Origin: Elgaria multicarinata webbii
Lineage: Eukaryota > Chordata > Lepidosauria > Squamata > Anguidae
Assembly: GCF_023053635.1 (NCBI RefSeq)
Contig: NC_086182.1
Coordinates: 5,419,001-5,483,000 of the forward strand
Direction: 5' to 3'
DNA: 64,000 nucleotides
The translations under genes and the position numbers were made by a program. Positions 24,252 through 36,900 of this stretch are shown piece after piece. Positions within the stretch are counted from its first letter, which is position 1. Every line of letters starts with the position of its first letter. The notes under the pieces were generated by a model. That model was given only the letters and a program-made list of their open reading frames with translations. It was not told where the DNA came from and did no database searches.

Positions 24252-24515
24252 CAGTGTGGCTCAGCGGCTAAAGTGACTGGCCCAAAGTCACTCAGTGGGT
24301 TTCCATGGCTTCCATCGGGAGATCCGGGTTCTAGTCCCCACTCAGCCATGGAAACCCACTGGGTGACTTTGGGCCAGTCACAGACTCACAGCCCAACCTA
24401 CCTTACAAGGTTGTTGTTGTGAAGATAAAAAATGGAGAGGAGGAGGATTATTATGTTTGCTGCCTTGGGCTCCTTGGAGGAAACAAGGCGGGATATAAAT
24501 GCAATAATAAGTAAA
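24252..24515 (+). repeat. tRNA-SINE with an internal inverted self-copy
   Basis: The SINE has A-box GCGGCTAAAGTG and B-box GGTTCTAGTCC. 24273-24308 is the reverse complement (35/36) of its own downstream segment 24346-24381. The tail is GGCGGGATATAAATGCAATA. Confidence 0.85.
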
Positions 24516-24699
24516 ATCGAAATAACAACTGGAGGGCCACCAGCTGCCCACCTCTGCTTGAGAAGTTAACACCAGCACTTGAAGCTGGGCACAAAAGAGA
24601 GGAGGGAGCCGGGGAGCCGCCGGCGGACAGGCGGAACGTGGACAAACAGCCCAGGCGCAGCTTTTTGCGAAGTGAATTTGCGAAGGCAGAAACATAGCA

Positions 24700-24776
24700 A
24701 CATCGGAAGTTGTCTTATACCGATTCAGTCCCTTGCTCCATCCAGCCCGGGATTGTTGACACTGACTGGCAGTATT
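24700..24776. repeat. Fragment of a second SINE family
   Basis: TCTTATACCGATTCAGTCCC, CTCCATCCAGCCCGGGATTG and GACACTGACTGGCAG are shared with copies at 33188 and 60806. Confidence 0.55.
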
Positions 24777-24870
24777 TAGCTATTTATTTATGACACAGTT
24801 ATGCTGCCCAACAGAGCCTAAGCTCTCTGGGCAGTTTTCAACGAAATGGCTCCGTAGGGTTTCGGGGAGG

Positions 24871-24872
<2 letters not shown>

Positions 24873-24927
<55 letters not shown>

Positions 24928-24928
24928 T
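24873..24928 (+). repeat. (ATT)n microsatellite joined to a reversed LINE tail
   Basis: About 18 ATT units followed by TTTGTATCCCGCCTTTTGCC to about 24980, the reverse of the tail at 56880-56930. Confidence 0.85.
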
Positions 24929-25039
24929 ATTTGTATCCCGCCTTTTGCCCAATGCTGGGCCTCAAGGCGGCCTTACAAAGTTTAAAATATACATTGGGGG
25001 GGGGGAGGGAAACAAAACCATAAACAGGATCTCTGCCAC

Positions 25040-25620
25040 CGAGCCACGACTCCCCCTCCCCCACTCCCTTCGCCCGGCCGGGAAAGCCCCCCTCCCCCGC
25101 TTACCCGGGGTGGGGGCACCTACGACCCTCCCCCTCAGCGCCCACTCCCCGCAGACAAAGCCGGGGTTGAGGCGACACTCAAGGGGGGGGAGGAGGGCCG
25201 GGCTGCCCTGCCCCACCCCGCCCCACCGGCAGACAGGCGGCCCTCAGTCAGTCAGCCACTCACCGCTCGGACCCTTCCCGGGCCCCTTCCCTCAACGACG
25301 CTCCGCGAGGGACCATTCTCTTCCGCGCGCGCGCCTCGGCAGCTCTGAGGGGCCGTCGCCCGGCCCGACAAAAACACCCTTCCGTTCCTCCCTTTCTGCC
25401 ACCGAGCAGCTACGGCCGCCACTTCCGTTTCCGCCTCCTCTTCCGTGCGAGGCGGGCGGCCGCGCGCGACGTCACGGAGGGTGGGGTGGGGGTAGGCACG
25501 TGACGTCACGACGCCAGGGATGGGCAAGGGGGGAATCGGCGTATGGCGTCACGACGCTCCCTCTCTTTCTCCCGGGGCCTGACAGAAATAACTTTCTTTC
25601 TTCAAATCCCCCGTCTTGAC
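25040..25620. promoter_or_regulatory. CpG island, shared bidirectional promoter of TMEM127 and CIAO1
   Basis: The sequence is very GC- and CpG-rich between the divergent 5' ends. At 25497-25508 an E-box (CACGTG) overlaps a perfect CRE (TGACGTCA). GCGTCACGACG-like half sites recur near 25470, 25506 and 25545. No TATA box stands out, as expected for housekeeping promoters. Transcription start sites are not determinable here. Confidence 0.75.
25264..25440 (-). other. TMEM127: Probable non-coding exon 1 of TMEM127
   Basis: Within the CpG island, a minus-strand donor AGCG|GTGAGTGG lies with the exon ending at 25264. The exon would begin somewhere near 25.4 kb; no transcript is available, so the 5' end is a guess. 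A second possible donor (CCCGG|GTAAGC) ends an alternative exon at 25105. Confidence 0.35.
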
Positions 25621-25771
25621 TCCCTCGAGCAGCTAAAAAATGACTCTGTATGTGTGTAAATCTTCTTTTTTCTTCTCACACAAAAACGGGGAGTTTCGCA
25701 ACGTCTCTTGAGAGTTGTAGTTTCTATGTGGAGGCTTTACTTCAACGCCGGGGGTAAAAAAAGAAAAAAAA

Positions 25772-25850
25772 GACTACGACTCCCAGCAGGCATAGCGGCC
25801 GTCGTAGTACCTCAGGCCGCTGTTTGGAACTACACTCCCCAGTGCGCAGG
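25772..25850 (+). promoter_or_regulatory. Two ZNF143/Staf-like motifs upstream of CIAO1
   Basis: ACTACGACTCCCAGCAGG begins at 25773 and ACTACACTCCCCAGTGCG at 25829. Both resemble the SBS consensus (ACTACAATTCCCAGCATGC), which is common in bidirectional CpG promoters. An opposite-strand ACTACAACTC lies near 25711-25722. Binding is inferred from motif similarity only. Confidence 0.5.
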
Positions 25851-25907
25851 CGCGTCGAGGTCCCCTTGAGGGCATTAGGGAGGGAAGCGCAGGCGAAGCC
25901 CCACCAG
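25820..25907 (+). other. CIAO1: Putative non-coding exon 1 of CIAO1
   Basis: A consensus donor CCACCAG|GTGAGG ends an exon at 25907, inside the CpG-rich promoter. The first coding exon has its own acceptor (CTGTTTTAG, ending 27966), so a 5' UTR exon must lie upstream. The exon start is not known. Confidence 0.4.
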
Positions 25908-26111
25908 GTGAGGAGCGGAGGGCCTGGTCCGCCCCCTCATGGCCTACTCTAGGTTGCTGGGGAGGGGGGTCTCTGGGGTCGCTCTCCCCTCTCCCTTCCC
26001 CAAAGCCAGGGGGGAGGCCAGGTGCCCCATTTCCCCCCTTGGGGTCCCCATTTCCCCTCCAGCCTGAGCCTGGGCAGCCCTTCCTCAGCCCGGTGCCCTC
26101 CTGAGGCGTTG

Positions 26112-26135
26112 GACTACAACTCCCAGCATCCTCCA
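26112..26135 (+). promoter_or_regulatory. Third ZNF143/Staf-like motif
   Basis: ACTACAACTCCCAGCATCC starts at 26112, downstream of the putative CIAO1 first exon. The same core is spread through the window by a palindromic hAT family, so this copy could be a repeat remnant. No second arm is visible beside it. Confidence 0.4.
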
Positions 26136-26803
26136 GCCACCACGCTTCGGGCGTCCCGTTTACTATCGTGGGAAATCGCAAAATTGCTCTTCCTCTTTTT
26201 TTTCCTGTTGCTCAGAAATGGATGAGATTTGCAGGCATATCGTTTTCTTTAGTATTTATTTACAGTCCTTATGTACTGTTCCACATCCAGAAGATGTTTT
26301 TTTTTGGGGGGGGGGATGAACAACAGACAGCAGAACAAAAGCACCAATATTGAAATGGCTGCATTAACCTCTGAGGAGAGGATGACATCTGCCAAACGTC
26401 AGGGGAACACGGGACAAGGGGTCTTGGGCCACGAGCCCCCATTTATCCGTTTTATTCCTCTCCACAGCCCCATGCCCACCCCAGGAACTGCCAGTAATTT
26501 CCCTATTTCTTGGCAGTTCCTTCATCCCCAGTTAACTGTCTGCTAGACATCATGGCTGCCTTAGTTCTCTGTCCGAGGGAGAAGCGCAGGAACTGCCATC
26601 CTTGCTTCTGGAAAGTTCTGGGCACTTTGCCCACAACAACCTTTGGACACAGTCCTGTACCCAGTTACCTCAGAGTAAGTCCCACTGAACCCAGTGGGAC
26701 TTACTTCAGAGTACATATGTGTCAGATTGCGTTGTCTGAGTATCACAGAGACTCATTAATTCCACAGTTGCCTCCCTTATCCCAGGCACTTGATTGTGTA
26801 GTG

Positions 26804-27720
26804 CAGTGGTTCCCAAACTTTTTCAGGTCGCCGCCCCCTTGGTTCCACAAACTCATGCCCAGTGCCCCCTGCCCTACACTATAAAAATCATTATTCAGAA
26901 TAGCGGTTTTCAACAACCCACTAAGGAAGATAATAACAATAAAATTCAAAACAGTAACAATTAATTTAATATTTATTCAAAATCCGAAGCACCCGCCGCA
27001 GGCTTGCCGAGGGAGGGAGGGAAAAGAGAGCGAATGCCTCTGTTTTGCAGCTGGCATGACGAGGCACACCAAGCAGGGTATGTCTCTTCATTAGTGTTTT
27101 GGTGCTTTTGAAACATTTCAATTCACTGTTAAAAGGATTCTTCTTAAACCGTTTGGACCCAGGAGAACATTTATTTGTATTGAGAAATTCATGTGTGTTT
27201 CGTATCATTTCAATTCTTACTACAGACACATATTGTGTTCAGTTATACCAGTGGTTCCCAAACATTTTCAGGTAACCACCCCCTTGGTTCCACAAACTCA
27301 TGCCCAGTGCCCCCTGCACGTGGCCCCTTTAAATGGGAAGCACCCGCCTCAGGCTTGCCGAGGGAAAAGAGAGCAAACACCTCTGTTTTGCAGCAGGGGC
27401 ACACCAAGCAGGATATGTCTCTTCATTAGCGTTTTGGTGCTTTTGAAACATTTCAATAAAAGGACTCTTCTTAAACGGTATTAATACATGTGTGAATTCT
27501 TCCCCTATATGGCTTGGGACCAAACTACCTTCTCCCATAAAAATGTCCCTGGGTTTTAAGACCTTCTGGAGAGCCGCTTCTCGGAAAAGACCACCTCGAG
27601 CGCCCCCCTGCCACCTCTTTGCCTCTTAGTGCCCCCCTGCCGCCCCCTTGCCGCTTAACGCTCCCCTATGCAATCCCACCGCCCCCAAGGGGGCGGTACT
27701 GCCCACTTTGGGAACCACTG
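26804..27720. mobile_element. Non-autonomous hAT (Charlie-like), with exact 8-bp target duplication
   Basis: Ends CAGTGGTTCCCAAACTTTTT and ACTTTGGGAACCACTG are inverted. GTGTAGTG flanks both sides (26796-26803 and 27721-27728). 917 bp, no transposase. The left ~390 bp is partly repeated from about 27251, suggesting an internal duplication or nested copy. Confidence 0.92.
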
Positions 27721-27966
27721 GTGTAGTGCAAAAGGCATGTGGACTCCATGATCCAAGGATTTCAGTTAGGTTCAAGGTATTATAAAAGCTTTATGTAATT
27801 TCAGTTCAATGTGTCTTAGTTGTTACAGCAACCAGTTAATATGCACTCTTGTTCAGGAAATGGAAAAGCGAATGTAAATAATTCCTTTCTTTTTTAGAGG
27901 TGAGCATTGGCTTGTTTTAAATCGGTCCACCTGCTTAAAGAAATCCCATTTTCTTTACTGTTTTAG

Positions 27967-27995
27967 AGTTTCTAGTGTGATCGCTTGGTGTTATG
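27967..27995 (+). other. CIAO1: 5' UTR start of CIAO1 first coding exon
   Basis: A polypyrimidine-AG acceptor (TTTACTGTTTTAG) ends at 27966. The 29 nt to the start codon would be 5' UTR. The ATGATG doublet at 27993-27998 offers two in-frame starts one codon apart. Confidence 0.55.
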
Positions 27996-30900
27996 ATGAA
28001 GGATTCCTTGACTCTCCTGTCCCGTATCCCAGCACACCCAGATTCCCGGTGCTGGTTTCTAGCCTGGAACCCTACAGGGACTTTGTTAGCTTCCTGCGGT
28101 GGGGACCGTAGCATCCGTATATGGGGGAAAGAAGGTAAGGTAACAGCCTTTCCCATCTTGCTGCCCTCCAAATGTTTTGTACTGCATTCCTGACCATTAA
28201 CCATGCTGGGTGGGGCTGATGGGAGGGGAAGTCCAAAACATCTGGAGGGCACCAAGTTGGGGAGGACTGTCTCAGAATGCCAATGTGTTTAGTATTCTTG
28301 AAGACGGAAGCACATAAAAAAGACAATCAAATCCTTGGTTAAGAGTAGCTCTGCTTCCTGACTTCCATGCTGCATTTCTGCCAGGAGGGCAGAGAGAGAC
28401 TTTGGATGTCGGACCCTTTGCAGCTGTGAATCCTCTGCACTGGTGTATGATATAGCCTACCTACCTATTAGAATCGTAGAATAGCAGAGTTGGAAGGGGC
28501 CTACAAGGCCATGGAGTCCAACCCCCTGCTCAATGCAGGAATCCACCCTAAAGCATCCCTGACATGATTATATAACCTAGGGCAAGTATCGGATGTTAGA
28601 ATCAATGTCTGTGTGTGTTTTTTGTTTATTTCCTTGACTACATGTGTAGGTTGTTTGTGCTTGTTTAAAAGAAATCTAATTTCTGTTTCATTAAATGGGT
28701 ATATTCTGATTTGGGTAGATCCTGATTAATCTTGCCCCTCTTAGTCAATCCGTGGCAAAGAGAGTGTGCTAAATCTTTTGGAGCTGGGTGGGCAGATTGG
28801 GAGCTGGCAGAGTGGTAACTGGGGACCTTAGATTTCTCTCCCCACTGCCCTTAATACTTAAAAGGCTCAGTTCAGACAAAATGTTTCTCTATGCAGTGTG
28901 AAAACTCCACTCATGTTCTAGGGGGTCCTCCCCACACAACATGTTCTAACTCTACCGTTGTGTGACTGTGGGCTCCCATGAAGTTGAGTAAACGTCAACA
29001 CGACGTTTGGCAGTTCCTTGGCCCTCTCTCCTCCCCTGGTCCTCCCGATGGTATCCCATCAGCCATTGCTGGGGGAAAAACCAAACCAATCCCGACCACT
29101 CTACTAGAGTGGCACTCTCTCCTTTTGCCACTCTTGCCAGGGAACTCGGTAGCCAGTGGGAAAAGTCAACTCAACGCAACATGAAACTTCATGGAGCCCT
29201 CCACACAACATAACGGTTGTGCAGGAACTCTCGTCTGCACAGCGTGGATATTCAGCGTGGAGTGTTTTTTTAAAAAAACAACAACCCCCACCGTTTCATG
29301 GGGTTTTCCCTCCAGACAACACATTTCTCAACGGTGGTATAAAAACTCCACCGTGGAGTTCTAAAACCACCATTGAAAAATGTGTTTTCTGAACTGAGCC
29401 AAAGAGTCTTGCTTTTTTTAAAAAACTCATTTGGTAGTTGCAGCTGTTGATTCTTTGAATGTTTTAGGTGGATCTGATCCTATAGCAAAGCTGGAGCAGC
29501 TAGGCACCTGTTTAATTTGGTTTATTTTAAATAAACATTTTAAATAAAAAAAGGTATTTAGTGACTCCTGGAGTGCCAGGGTCAAGCGATGGGGTTTGAC
29601 TCTGCAACCCAGCAACAACGCCCACTGCTTGCTGGCTTTTTTTTTGGCAGGCATCGCCTGGGTGTGCAAGTCTGTGCTGGGCGAAGGACACCAAAGGACC
29701 ATCCGCAAGGTGGCCTGGTCTCCATGCGGGAACTACCTGGCTTCAGCCAGCTTTGATGCTACCACCTGTATTTGGAAGAAAAACCAAGAGGATTTTGAGG
29801 TAACATGAATCACCCCTTTGGTTGCTTTTGTGCTGGTTATCTCATGCTTTAAAATTTAGTCTAAGATGTAAAATCAAGGAAGAATGTGATGGTGTGATGT
29901 ACAATTTAAACTAATGGGTCCTTGCGCTTGACTTAAATTTTTTACTTCTCAAAATGATAAAAGTAACTTAAAGGAGCTGTAGCTTGCCTGATAGAAACTT
30001 GCCCACCACTACTGATCTCCTGCAACACAGAGGTTTAGGGAATGTTGGGTATGTTTTCATTTCAGAGGGAGTGACGGGGAGAGCTAAGTTCAAGCCTGGC
30101 CAGGCCCCAGCATGAACGGAGGGTGTGTCTGGAATAAGCCCCAGAATCCTTTGCAATGCACAGGGGTTCTGCACAACAGGTTCACGTTGTTGCCATGCAG
30201 CCTTGTTCACACGGACACATAACTTGCATATGTTTTTGTGAACCGCCCAGAGAGCTCCGGCTATTGGGCGGTATAAAAATGTAATAAATAAATAAACAAC
30301 CAATGTGGGTCTAAGAGAGTCTGTAACCTCTTAGGTATACATGATCCTCCTCTTCTCCATGTTATCGATTAAGCTTTCTTCCCCTAGTAATTATATCAAT
30401 CAACCTTTTTCTTCCTTTTCTTTGTACATTATATATATATCTATATAATTGTTGCTTTGATGTTAAGTGTTAGGGGACTGTTTGTACTCGTTTTCTTTTC
30501 TGTAACACTTTAAATAAAATGAAAAAAATTCTCCCTGTGAAGTAGGTTAGGCGAAGAGTCAGTGACTGGCCCAAAGTCACCCGGTGAGCTCCATGGATGA
30601 GTGAGGACTGGAACCCGGGTCTCCTGAGTCCCAGTCAAATGCTGACCATGCCGGCTTTTATGACACAAAAATGGTGACTCTTGGCTGAGCCAGGTGTTCC
30701 AGGATAAAAGTCAAAGAGAAGAATGATTCACTTTTATAGAAATCTTACCTAGCATTATTAAACATTTTATTTTAAAAAAGTTCATTTTATAAGTAGCGTA
30801 TAGAATTTGTTGATAAAAGGATCTTTTCTGCTTTCTAGTAAAAAAAAATGCTGTAAAAACACTTGATCGTTATTTGGTGATGTTTGATAACTTAAATATT

Positions 30901-33900
30901 GATTAATTGAATACAGCCTTTTTCACCACTCATTCTTATTCCCATTCCTACTAAAACACAAAATGGGACATCAGTACACTAGCAGGATTTTATTTCCATA
31001 TGGGCCATAACAGAAGAACAAAGACAGAATCTGTAAAACGACCGATAAAACTCATAATTGATACACTGAGAAAAAGTTGGGTCAACCAAAATTACTTATT
31101 GCAAGCAGTCAGAGCAGCAATTCTCAACATGAGTCGATAAAAACAGCATGTGTTTTAGATTAAGCTAATATTAATGACAGGATAAACTCTGTGGCCAAGT
31201 TCAGAGAACACATTAGTCAACGGTGGTTTTAGAACTCCACGGTGGAGTTTTTACACCACCGCTGAGAAATGTGTTGTCTGGTGGGAAAATTCCATGCAAC
31301 GGTGGAGTTTTTTTTTGGGGGGGGGGACCCTGCACACAGAATATCCACGCTGTGCAGAGGAGAGTTTCTGCACAGCCGTTGTGTGGCGGGCTCAGTGGAG
31401 TTTTCTGTATCATTGAGTTGACTTTTCCCACTGGCTGCAGGGTTCCGTGGCAAGAGCGGCAAAAGGAGCGAGTGCCACTCTAGGAGAGCTGCTGGGATTT
31501 TTTGCAGTGGTGGAGGACCGGGGGAAGAGAGATGTTAGAAGAACTGACAATCAAACGTCGCGATGGATTTGACTCAACTCCACAGTAGCCCACAGTCACA
31601 CAACAGTGGAGTTAGAACATGTTGCGTGGGGAGGACCCCTTAGAAACTCAACCGTTGAGTAGAGTTTTCATACTGTTGACCAAATTGAGCCAATATGTAG
31701 GATATACTCCCCTATGATTGTTTGTTTTCCTCGGTGCTTGCTGGTTGCCTGTCTTATAAGAAATATCTCCCCCACCCTTTCTCTGTCAGTGCGTAGCCAC
31801 CCTGGAAGGCCACGAGAACGAGGTGAAGTCCGTCGCCTGGGCCCCATCTGGCAACCTCCTGGCCACTTGCAGCCGAGACAAGAGTGTCTGGGTTTGGGAA
31901 GGTGAGAGCCCAGAAAGTGGTTTGGGGGAAAGGAGTTGGAATAAAGGCATTTGGGCTTCTTGCTACACGCACAGATTTTTTTTGTTGCTACAATGATGTG
32001 GCTTTTTAACTTTGCTTACCGACACCCACCCCTGCCCCCGTTCTGTGTTGTAGTGGATGAAGAAGACGAGTACGAGTGCATGAGTGTCTTGAACTCCCAC
32101 ACGCAGGATGTCAAACACGTCGTCTGGCATCCCAACCAGGAGGTGAGTGGGCTCCCTTCCTACGGGGTGGGGCTGCTGGCAGCCCTGGGCATGGAGGGAA
32201 TGCGGCACCAATGGGCTTTGAGAAGCCGTTGGGTGGCAGTCCTGAACCTAGGCCAGGGTCTCTCAAAAGAGGTTTAAGAAATCTCGCTTGCTTCCCTGCC
32301 ATTTCAGAACTTACTCTTTGTCGTGCCTCCTGCTTTGTACCTTAAGCCAGCACAAAAAATCCGTGTGGGGGATTCACACAGTTGGGGCAGCCTCCTGCTG
32401 CTGTTTTACATGAGGTTTGTCGGCTGGAATGCTAAACTCAACACCGGCATTTGAAGGAAAATAAATATATTTATTTTTATTGATTGTATTTTTAATCAGC
32501 CCAATAATCAACTTCCTCTCATTGCTTACTGTTTCTCTGATTACAAACAGTAAAAAGACTGAAATGCCACATGCTTAAAACCATAGTGTACAGTACAAAT
32601 ATTTTGTATTTTGTCACGTATTTTGTCCTGCTCTCGGTTCTGCCTGGGAGATGCTTCCTTCTGACACAGGATTCATTCTTTCTCCTCCCAGCTACTGGCA
32701 TCAGCCAGTTACGATGACACGGTGAAGCTGTACCGGGAAGAGGAGGATGACTGGGTGTGCTTCAGCACCCTGGAGGGGCACGAGTCCACGGTGTGGAGCC
32801 TGGCCTTTGACCAGAGCGGGGAGCGCCTGGCCTCCTGCAGCGACGACAAGACCGTGCGCATTTGGCGCCAGTATCAGCCGGGGAACGAGCAAGGTCAGTG
32901 GCCCAGCGAGGGCGGAGCAGGTCCGTTCAGGCCCTCTGGGCCGCCTGCTTCTCCATGAGGCAGCTGCAGAGGCAGATGCCTCATGGACTCTTCTGTTGCT
33001 CCCATGGGGAGGTTGAGGCACTGCACAAAAGTGACCTATGCCAAGCCTTCAGAACTCATTGGTAGCAGTGCAGAAGTACAGTAGCATACGGTTTCCTATT
33101 TAAGCCTCAGTGCTCTTTCTTCATTGGATAATCATCACCACCATAAATGCGAAGAGCAAAATCATTCTCTGGGTGGATCCTTATGTAGCCATAATGAAAC
33201 GAAGGAGGCTGCCATAGACTGAGCCAGACCATGGGTCCATCCAGCCCGGCCTTGTCTACCGTGTCTGACAGCAGGGATCTGCTGCGTGCAAAGCCTGCGC
33301 TCTGCCACTGAGCCATGGCTTCTCATCAACATCAACACATGAGGGCTATATCAGCAGGTGCCGGGGAACCCCAAGGCTTACATGATATCCTCCCCCCCAA
33401 AAGCAGCCCAATGAGGACTGAACCGTCACAGTGGTGATGAAATTGTAGCTGCTTTGGAGGGAGGGAAGTGGGAAATTTGGGTAGAGAGCCCAGGGAGCTT
33501 CGGCTATTGGGCGGTATAGAAATGCAATAAATAGATAAATAAATAGTGGAATGGAAGGGAGTACTCTGGAAGAGAGCATGGCTGGTCTGTACCCTAAACA
33601 GAAGTGCTTCACACTGCAAAATTTTGTTGCAGGTCCCGCTTGTAACCATCATTTATATAGCACTTTCAAGTGCTCAAAGTGTTTCACATGAATTATCTAG
33701 TAGTAATCCTCACAACGACGTTCTGAGGCAGGTGTGGGGAACTGCAGCTCTCTGGATGTCGTTGAACTCTAGCTCTCATCAGCCCCAGGCAGCATGGCCA
33801 GTGGTCAGGGATGATGGGTGTTGTAGTTCAACATCATCTGGAGGTTGCCCAGCCCTAGTGAAAAGCAAGTCAGTATCTTTATGCCCCGTGTTGCAGATGG

Positions 33901-36900
33901 GAGGACTGAGGCCGAGAGAACCTGCCGCCCCCTACTGAAGTCAGAGCAGAGATGACGTTTAACAGGAGACTCCTTGATTCATGGGGCAGCATCTACAATG
34001 TGGGTCCAGGAGTCAGGGAATGGCGCTCCTGTATTCAGCGGAAAGCAGGGTGCCCAGCTGTGTCACAGACCTCTTGGTGAGACCCTGGTCTCCCCTCCGA
34101 AGCAGAGTGAAAACTGAAATGGGAAGGGAGGAGTTAACCCTCTGCCACCACCCAGCCAGATGAGAATGACGTGGCTGCAAATCTCTGGGTCTGCATGGAA
34201 TTGTGGACACTAAACTGTCTTGCTCTAATAAGTGGAATTTGAAGAAGTGTCCCTCTGCTTGAGCAAACATCTTGACCTCAGAAGGTCTTTAAAGTGCAGA
34301 ATGCTGCCTTGTTTTGGGGTGCAGATGGGGAAGGAGGGAACTTTGCTGCACCTGCATCCATGGCACCTAAAGCAGCCTTCTCCAGCCTGGTTTCCTTCAG
34401 ACATGGACTACAGTGCCCAGCATCCCCAGCCAGTGTGGCTGGCTAGGGGAAGCTGGGCATTGTAATCCAAAACAGCCGGAGGGCACCAGGTTAGGGAAAG
34501 CTGACCTAGAGAAAGCAGGCGGGGTGACGGGATTGTTCTCCCTCCCCCTGACATTGGTTGGGTCTTCAGCGTTGAAAGTGCCCTCTCTTCTCAAGAGGCT
34601 TTAAACTCACAAGGCAAAGCAGGCCAGGCTAAGGAGCTGTTTATCTCTTGCAGGTGTGGTCTGCAGTGGCACAGATCCCACGTGGAAATGTGTCTGCACC
34701 CTCTCTGGCTTCCACACCCGGACCATCTATGATGTGGCATGGTGAGTGGAGAGAAGGGAGGGAGGGAGAAGGGGGCCCTGGGGCAGCTTCTCATGGGCCT
34801 GTTCAGATGACACGCACTAAGCCATGGTTAGGCCATTAACCATTTTTGCAGAAAATCATTAGTGAGTATGTTTAAATCATGGTGATGTAGTCACCATGAT
34901 TAGGAATGGTTCACTATTGCTAAGCCATAATGTTTAACTCAAAATACTTAACCACCGTGGTTTAGTGTGCTATCTGAACAGGGTCCATCTAAGCCATGCT
35001 GAGGTCCTCCGTAGACCATCCGTTCTGATCAAGTGCTGATTGTGCTACTGCAGGCAATGGGGTGGAGGAGCGCTGGCTGTTTGGACACTTACCTGCAGAA
35101 ACACATGTCGACTATCTACTCCAGTAGAGGAGTAGATAGTTTCCCCCAGAGGAGGAATGCCAGGTGTGCTGTTGAGATGGAGCAGGCAGAGAACTGTCAA
35201 CTGATTGATTAATTAATTAATTAATTAATTACATTTTTATACCGCCCAATAGCCAAAGCTCTCTGGGCGGTTCACAAAAATGTTTAGGCAGTTTGGGCTA
35301 CAGCGATCCATGCTTTAATTCCATCTTGTTTACTGCATTGTGCTCTGCCTGGGGCTGCCCTTGAAAAGTGCTTGGAAACTACAGCTAATGCAAAATGTGG
35401 TGGCCAGACTCTTTTCTGGCTTGTGCCTTGGAGGCCATCTGACATAGGTCTTGATCCAACTATGCTGGCTACCAGTTTGTTTCCAAGCCCAATTCAGGGT
35501 GCTGATTTTGAGCTAAAAGGCTTTGGGGAAGAATATATGAAAGGCTACCTCCTCCTGTAGGAGTCTGACAGTAATTTGCATTCAACACTAGAGGCCCAGT
35601 TATATGTCCTACCACCTAGAAAGGCTAAGTTGGTGTACACAAGACAGGGCCTTTTCAGTAGCTGCACCCTGATTGTGGAACTCCCTCCTGAGGGAGGTTA
35701 GGTTGGCTCCACCCCTTAGACAGGGGGTACAAACTAAACTGTTCCTTGAGGCCTTTGATGAATTGTAATGCTGTTTTGGCATGTTTTAAAGAATTTTTTG
35801 TTTCCTTTTATTTGTTGTAGTTCCAGTGTTTTAACTAGTACTGGGCCGAATCCTTCCCCCTATTTTTGGGAACTTTCTCCCTGCCTGTGAAAGAGGCATT
35901 GTTTTGCGGGGTGGGGGTGGGGAACTTGGGATAATTTTTCTTCTTGGGGAGGAGGAGAAGGAGAGGGTTTCCACATACCTTTTTAAAGAGTCGCTGAGGG
36001 GCCTTCTTCATATTTTTTAGTGTTTCAAAAACAACCCCCCCTTCCCTCTGCATTTGAAAGAGTCCAGCAGTTCTTAGTGAATGCCTGTTGGTAACCATGT
36101 GACCTCACCCTCTCCAACAAGCATTCAGGAAGAATTCCTTGGCTCCTGAAAATGCCGGGGGGGGGGGCTTTTAAAAATAAATAAAAAGAAAGAAGACCCT
36201 TCAACAACTGGCTACATTTAAAAAGGTATGTAGAAAGCCTGTCCTCCCTCCCCAAGGAGGAAATTCTCCAAAATTCTCACCTCTCCCAGTCTTTTTCACC
36301 TGTGCTTTTGTTTCCCCCCCATGAAATGCCGAAAATGGACAGTTAAAATAGTTTTAACTGTACGTTGCCTTGAGGGCCCTGGTGAAAGAAAAGTGATTTA
36401 TATATACTGAATAATAACAGTCTAAATCCAATTAAAAATACATCACTTGAGGCCGTTTTGGCCACTATCCTGCAGCTGCCAGTTCATAGTGGGAAGAGTT
36501 GCCCAACACAGACGATCAGGGCGGTCCGTGGAAGGGTTAGTGTTCAAGACGTTGATTACACTCCCTCTTTGTACCCCACAGCAGCTCTAGGGTTGCTTCT
36601 GCCCTGGTTCTTGGTACAGTGCACACACAGGCCTTGTTAAACTGCCTCTAGCAGAGTGGGGGAATTGTATTGGGAACAGTGTTTAAAAGTAATTAAAAAA
36701 AAAACACCCGTCAAGGCAGCTTACAACATTAGAAATCCTTTTTTTAAAAAAGCACAAGTTAAGATGGGGAAACAGCAGATAAGACAACAACAAAAAACAT
36801 TGTTAGGGCATCAATGGGGGAGCAGTAGCCAAAGCTCTGCACCTTATTGAAAGCATTTATATTTCGTTGCTCCAACACAACCTTTCCCAAACTGGTTCCC

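Noticed and set aside
24945-25619. 224-aa open frame across the TMEM127/CIAO1 CpG island
   Set aside because: Proline/arginine-rich translation of GC-rich promoter DNA; no domain, and other frames in the same place are equally open.
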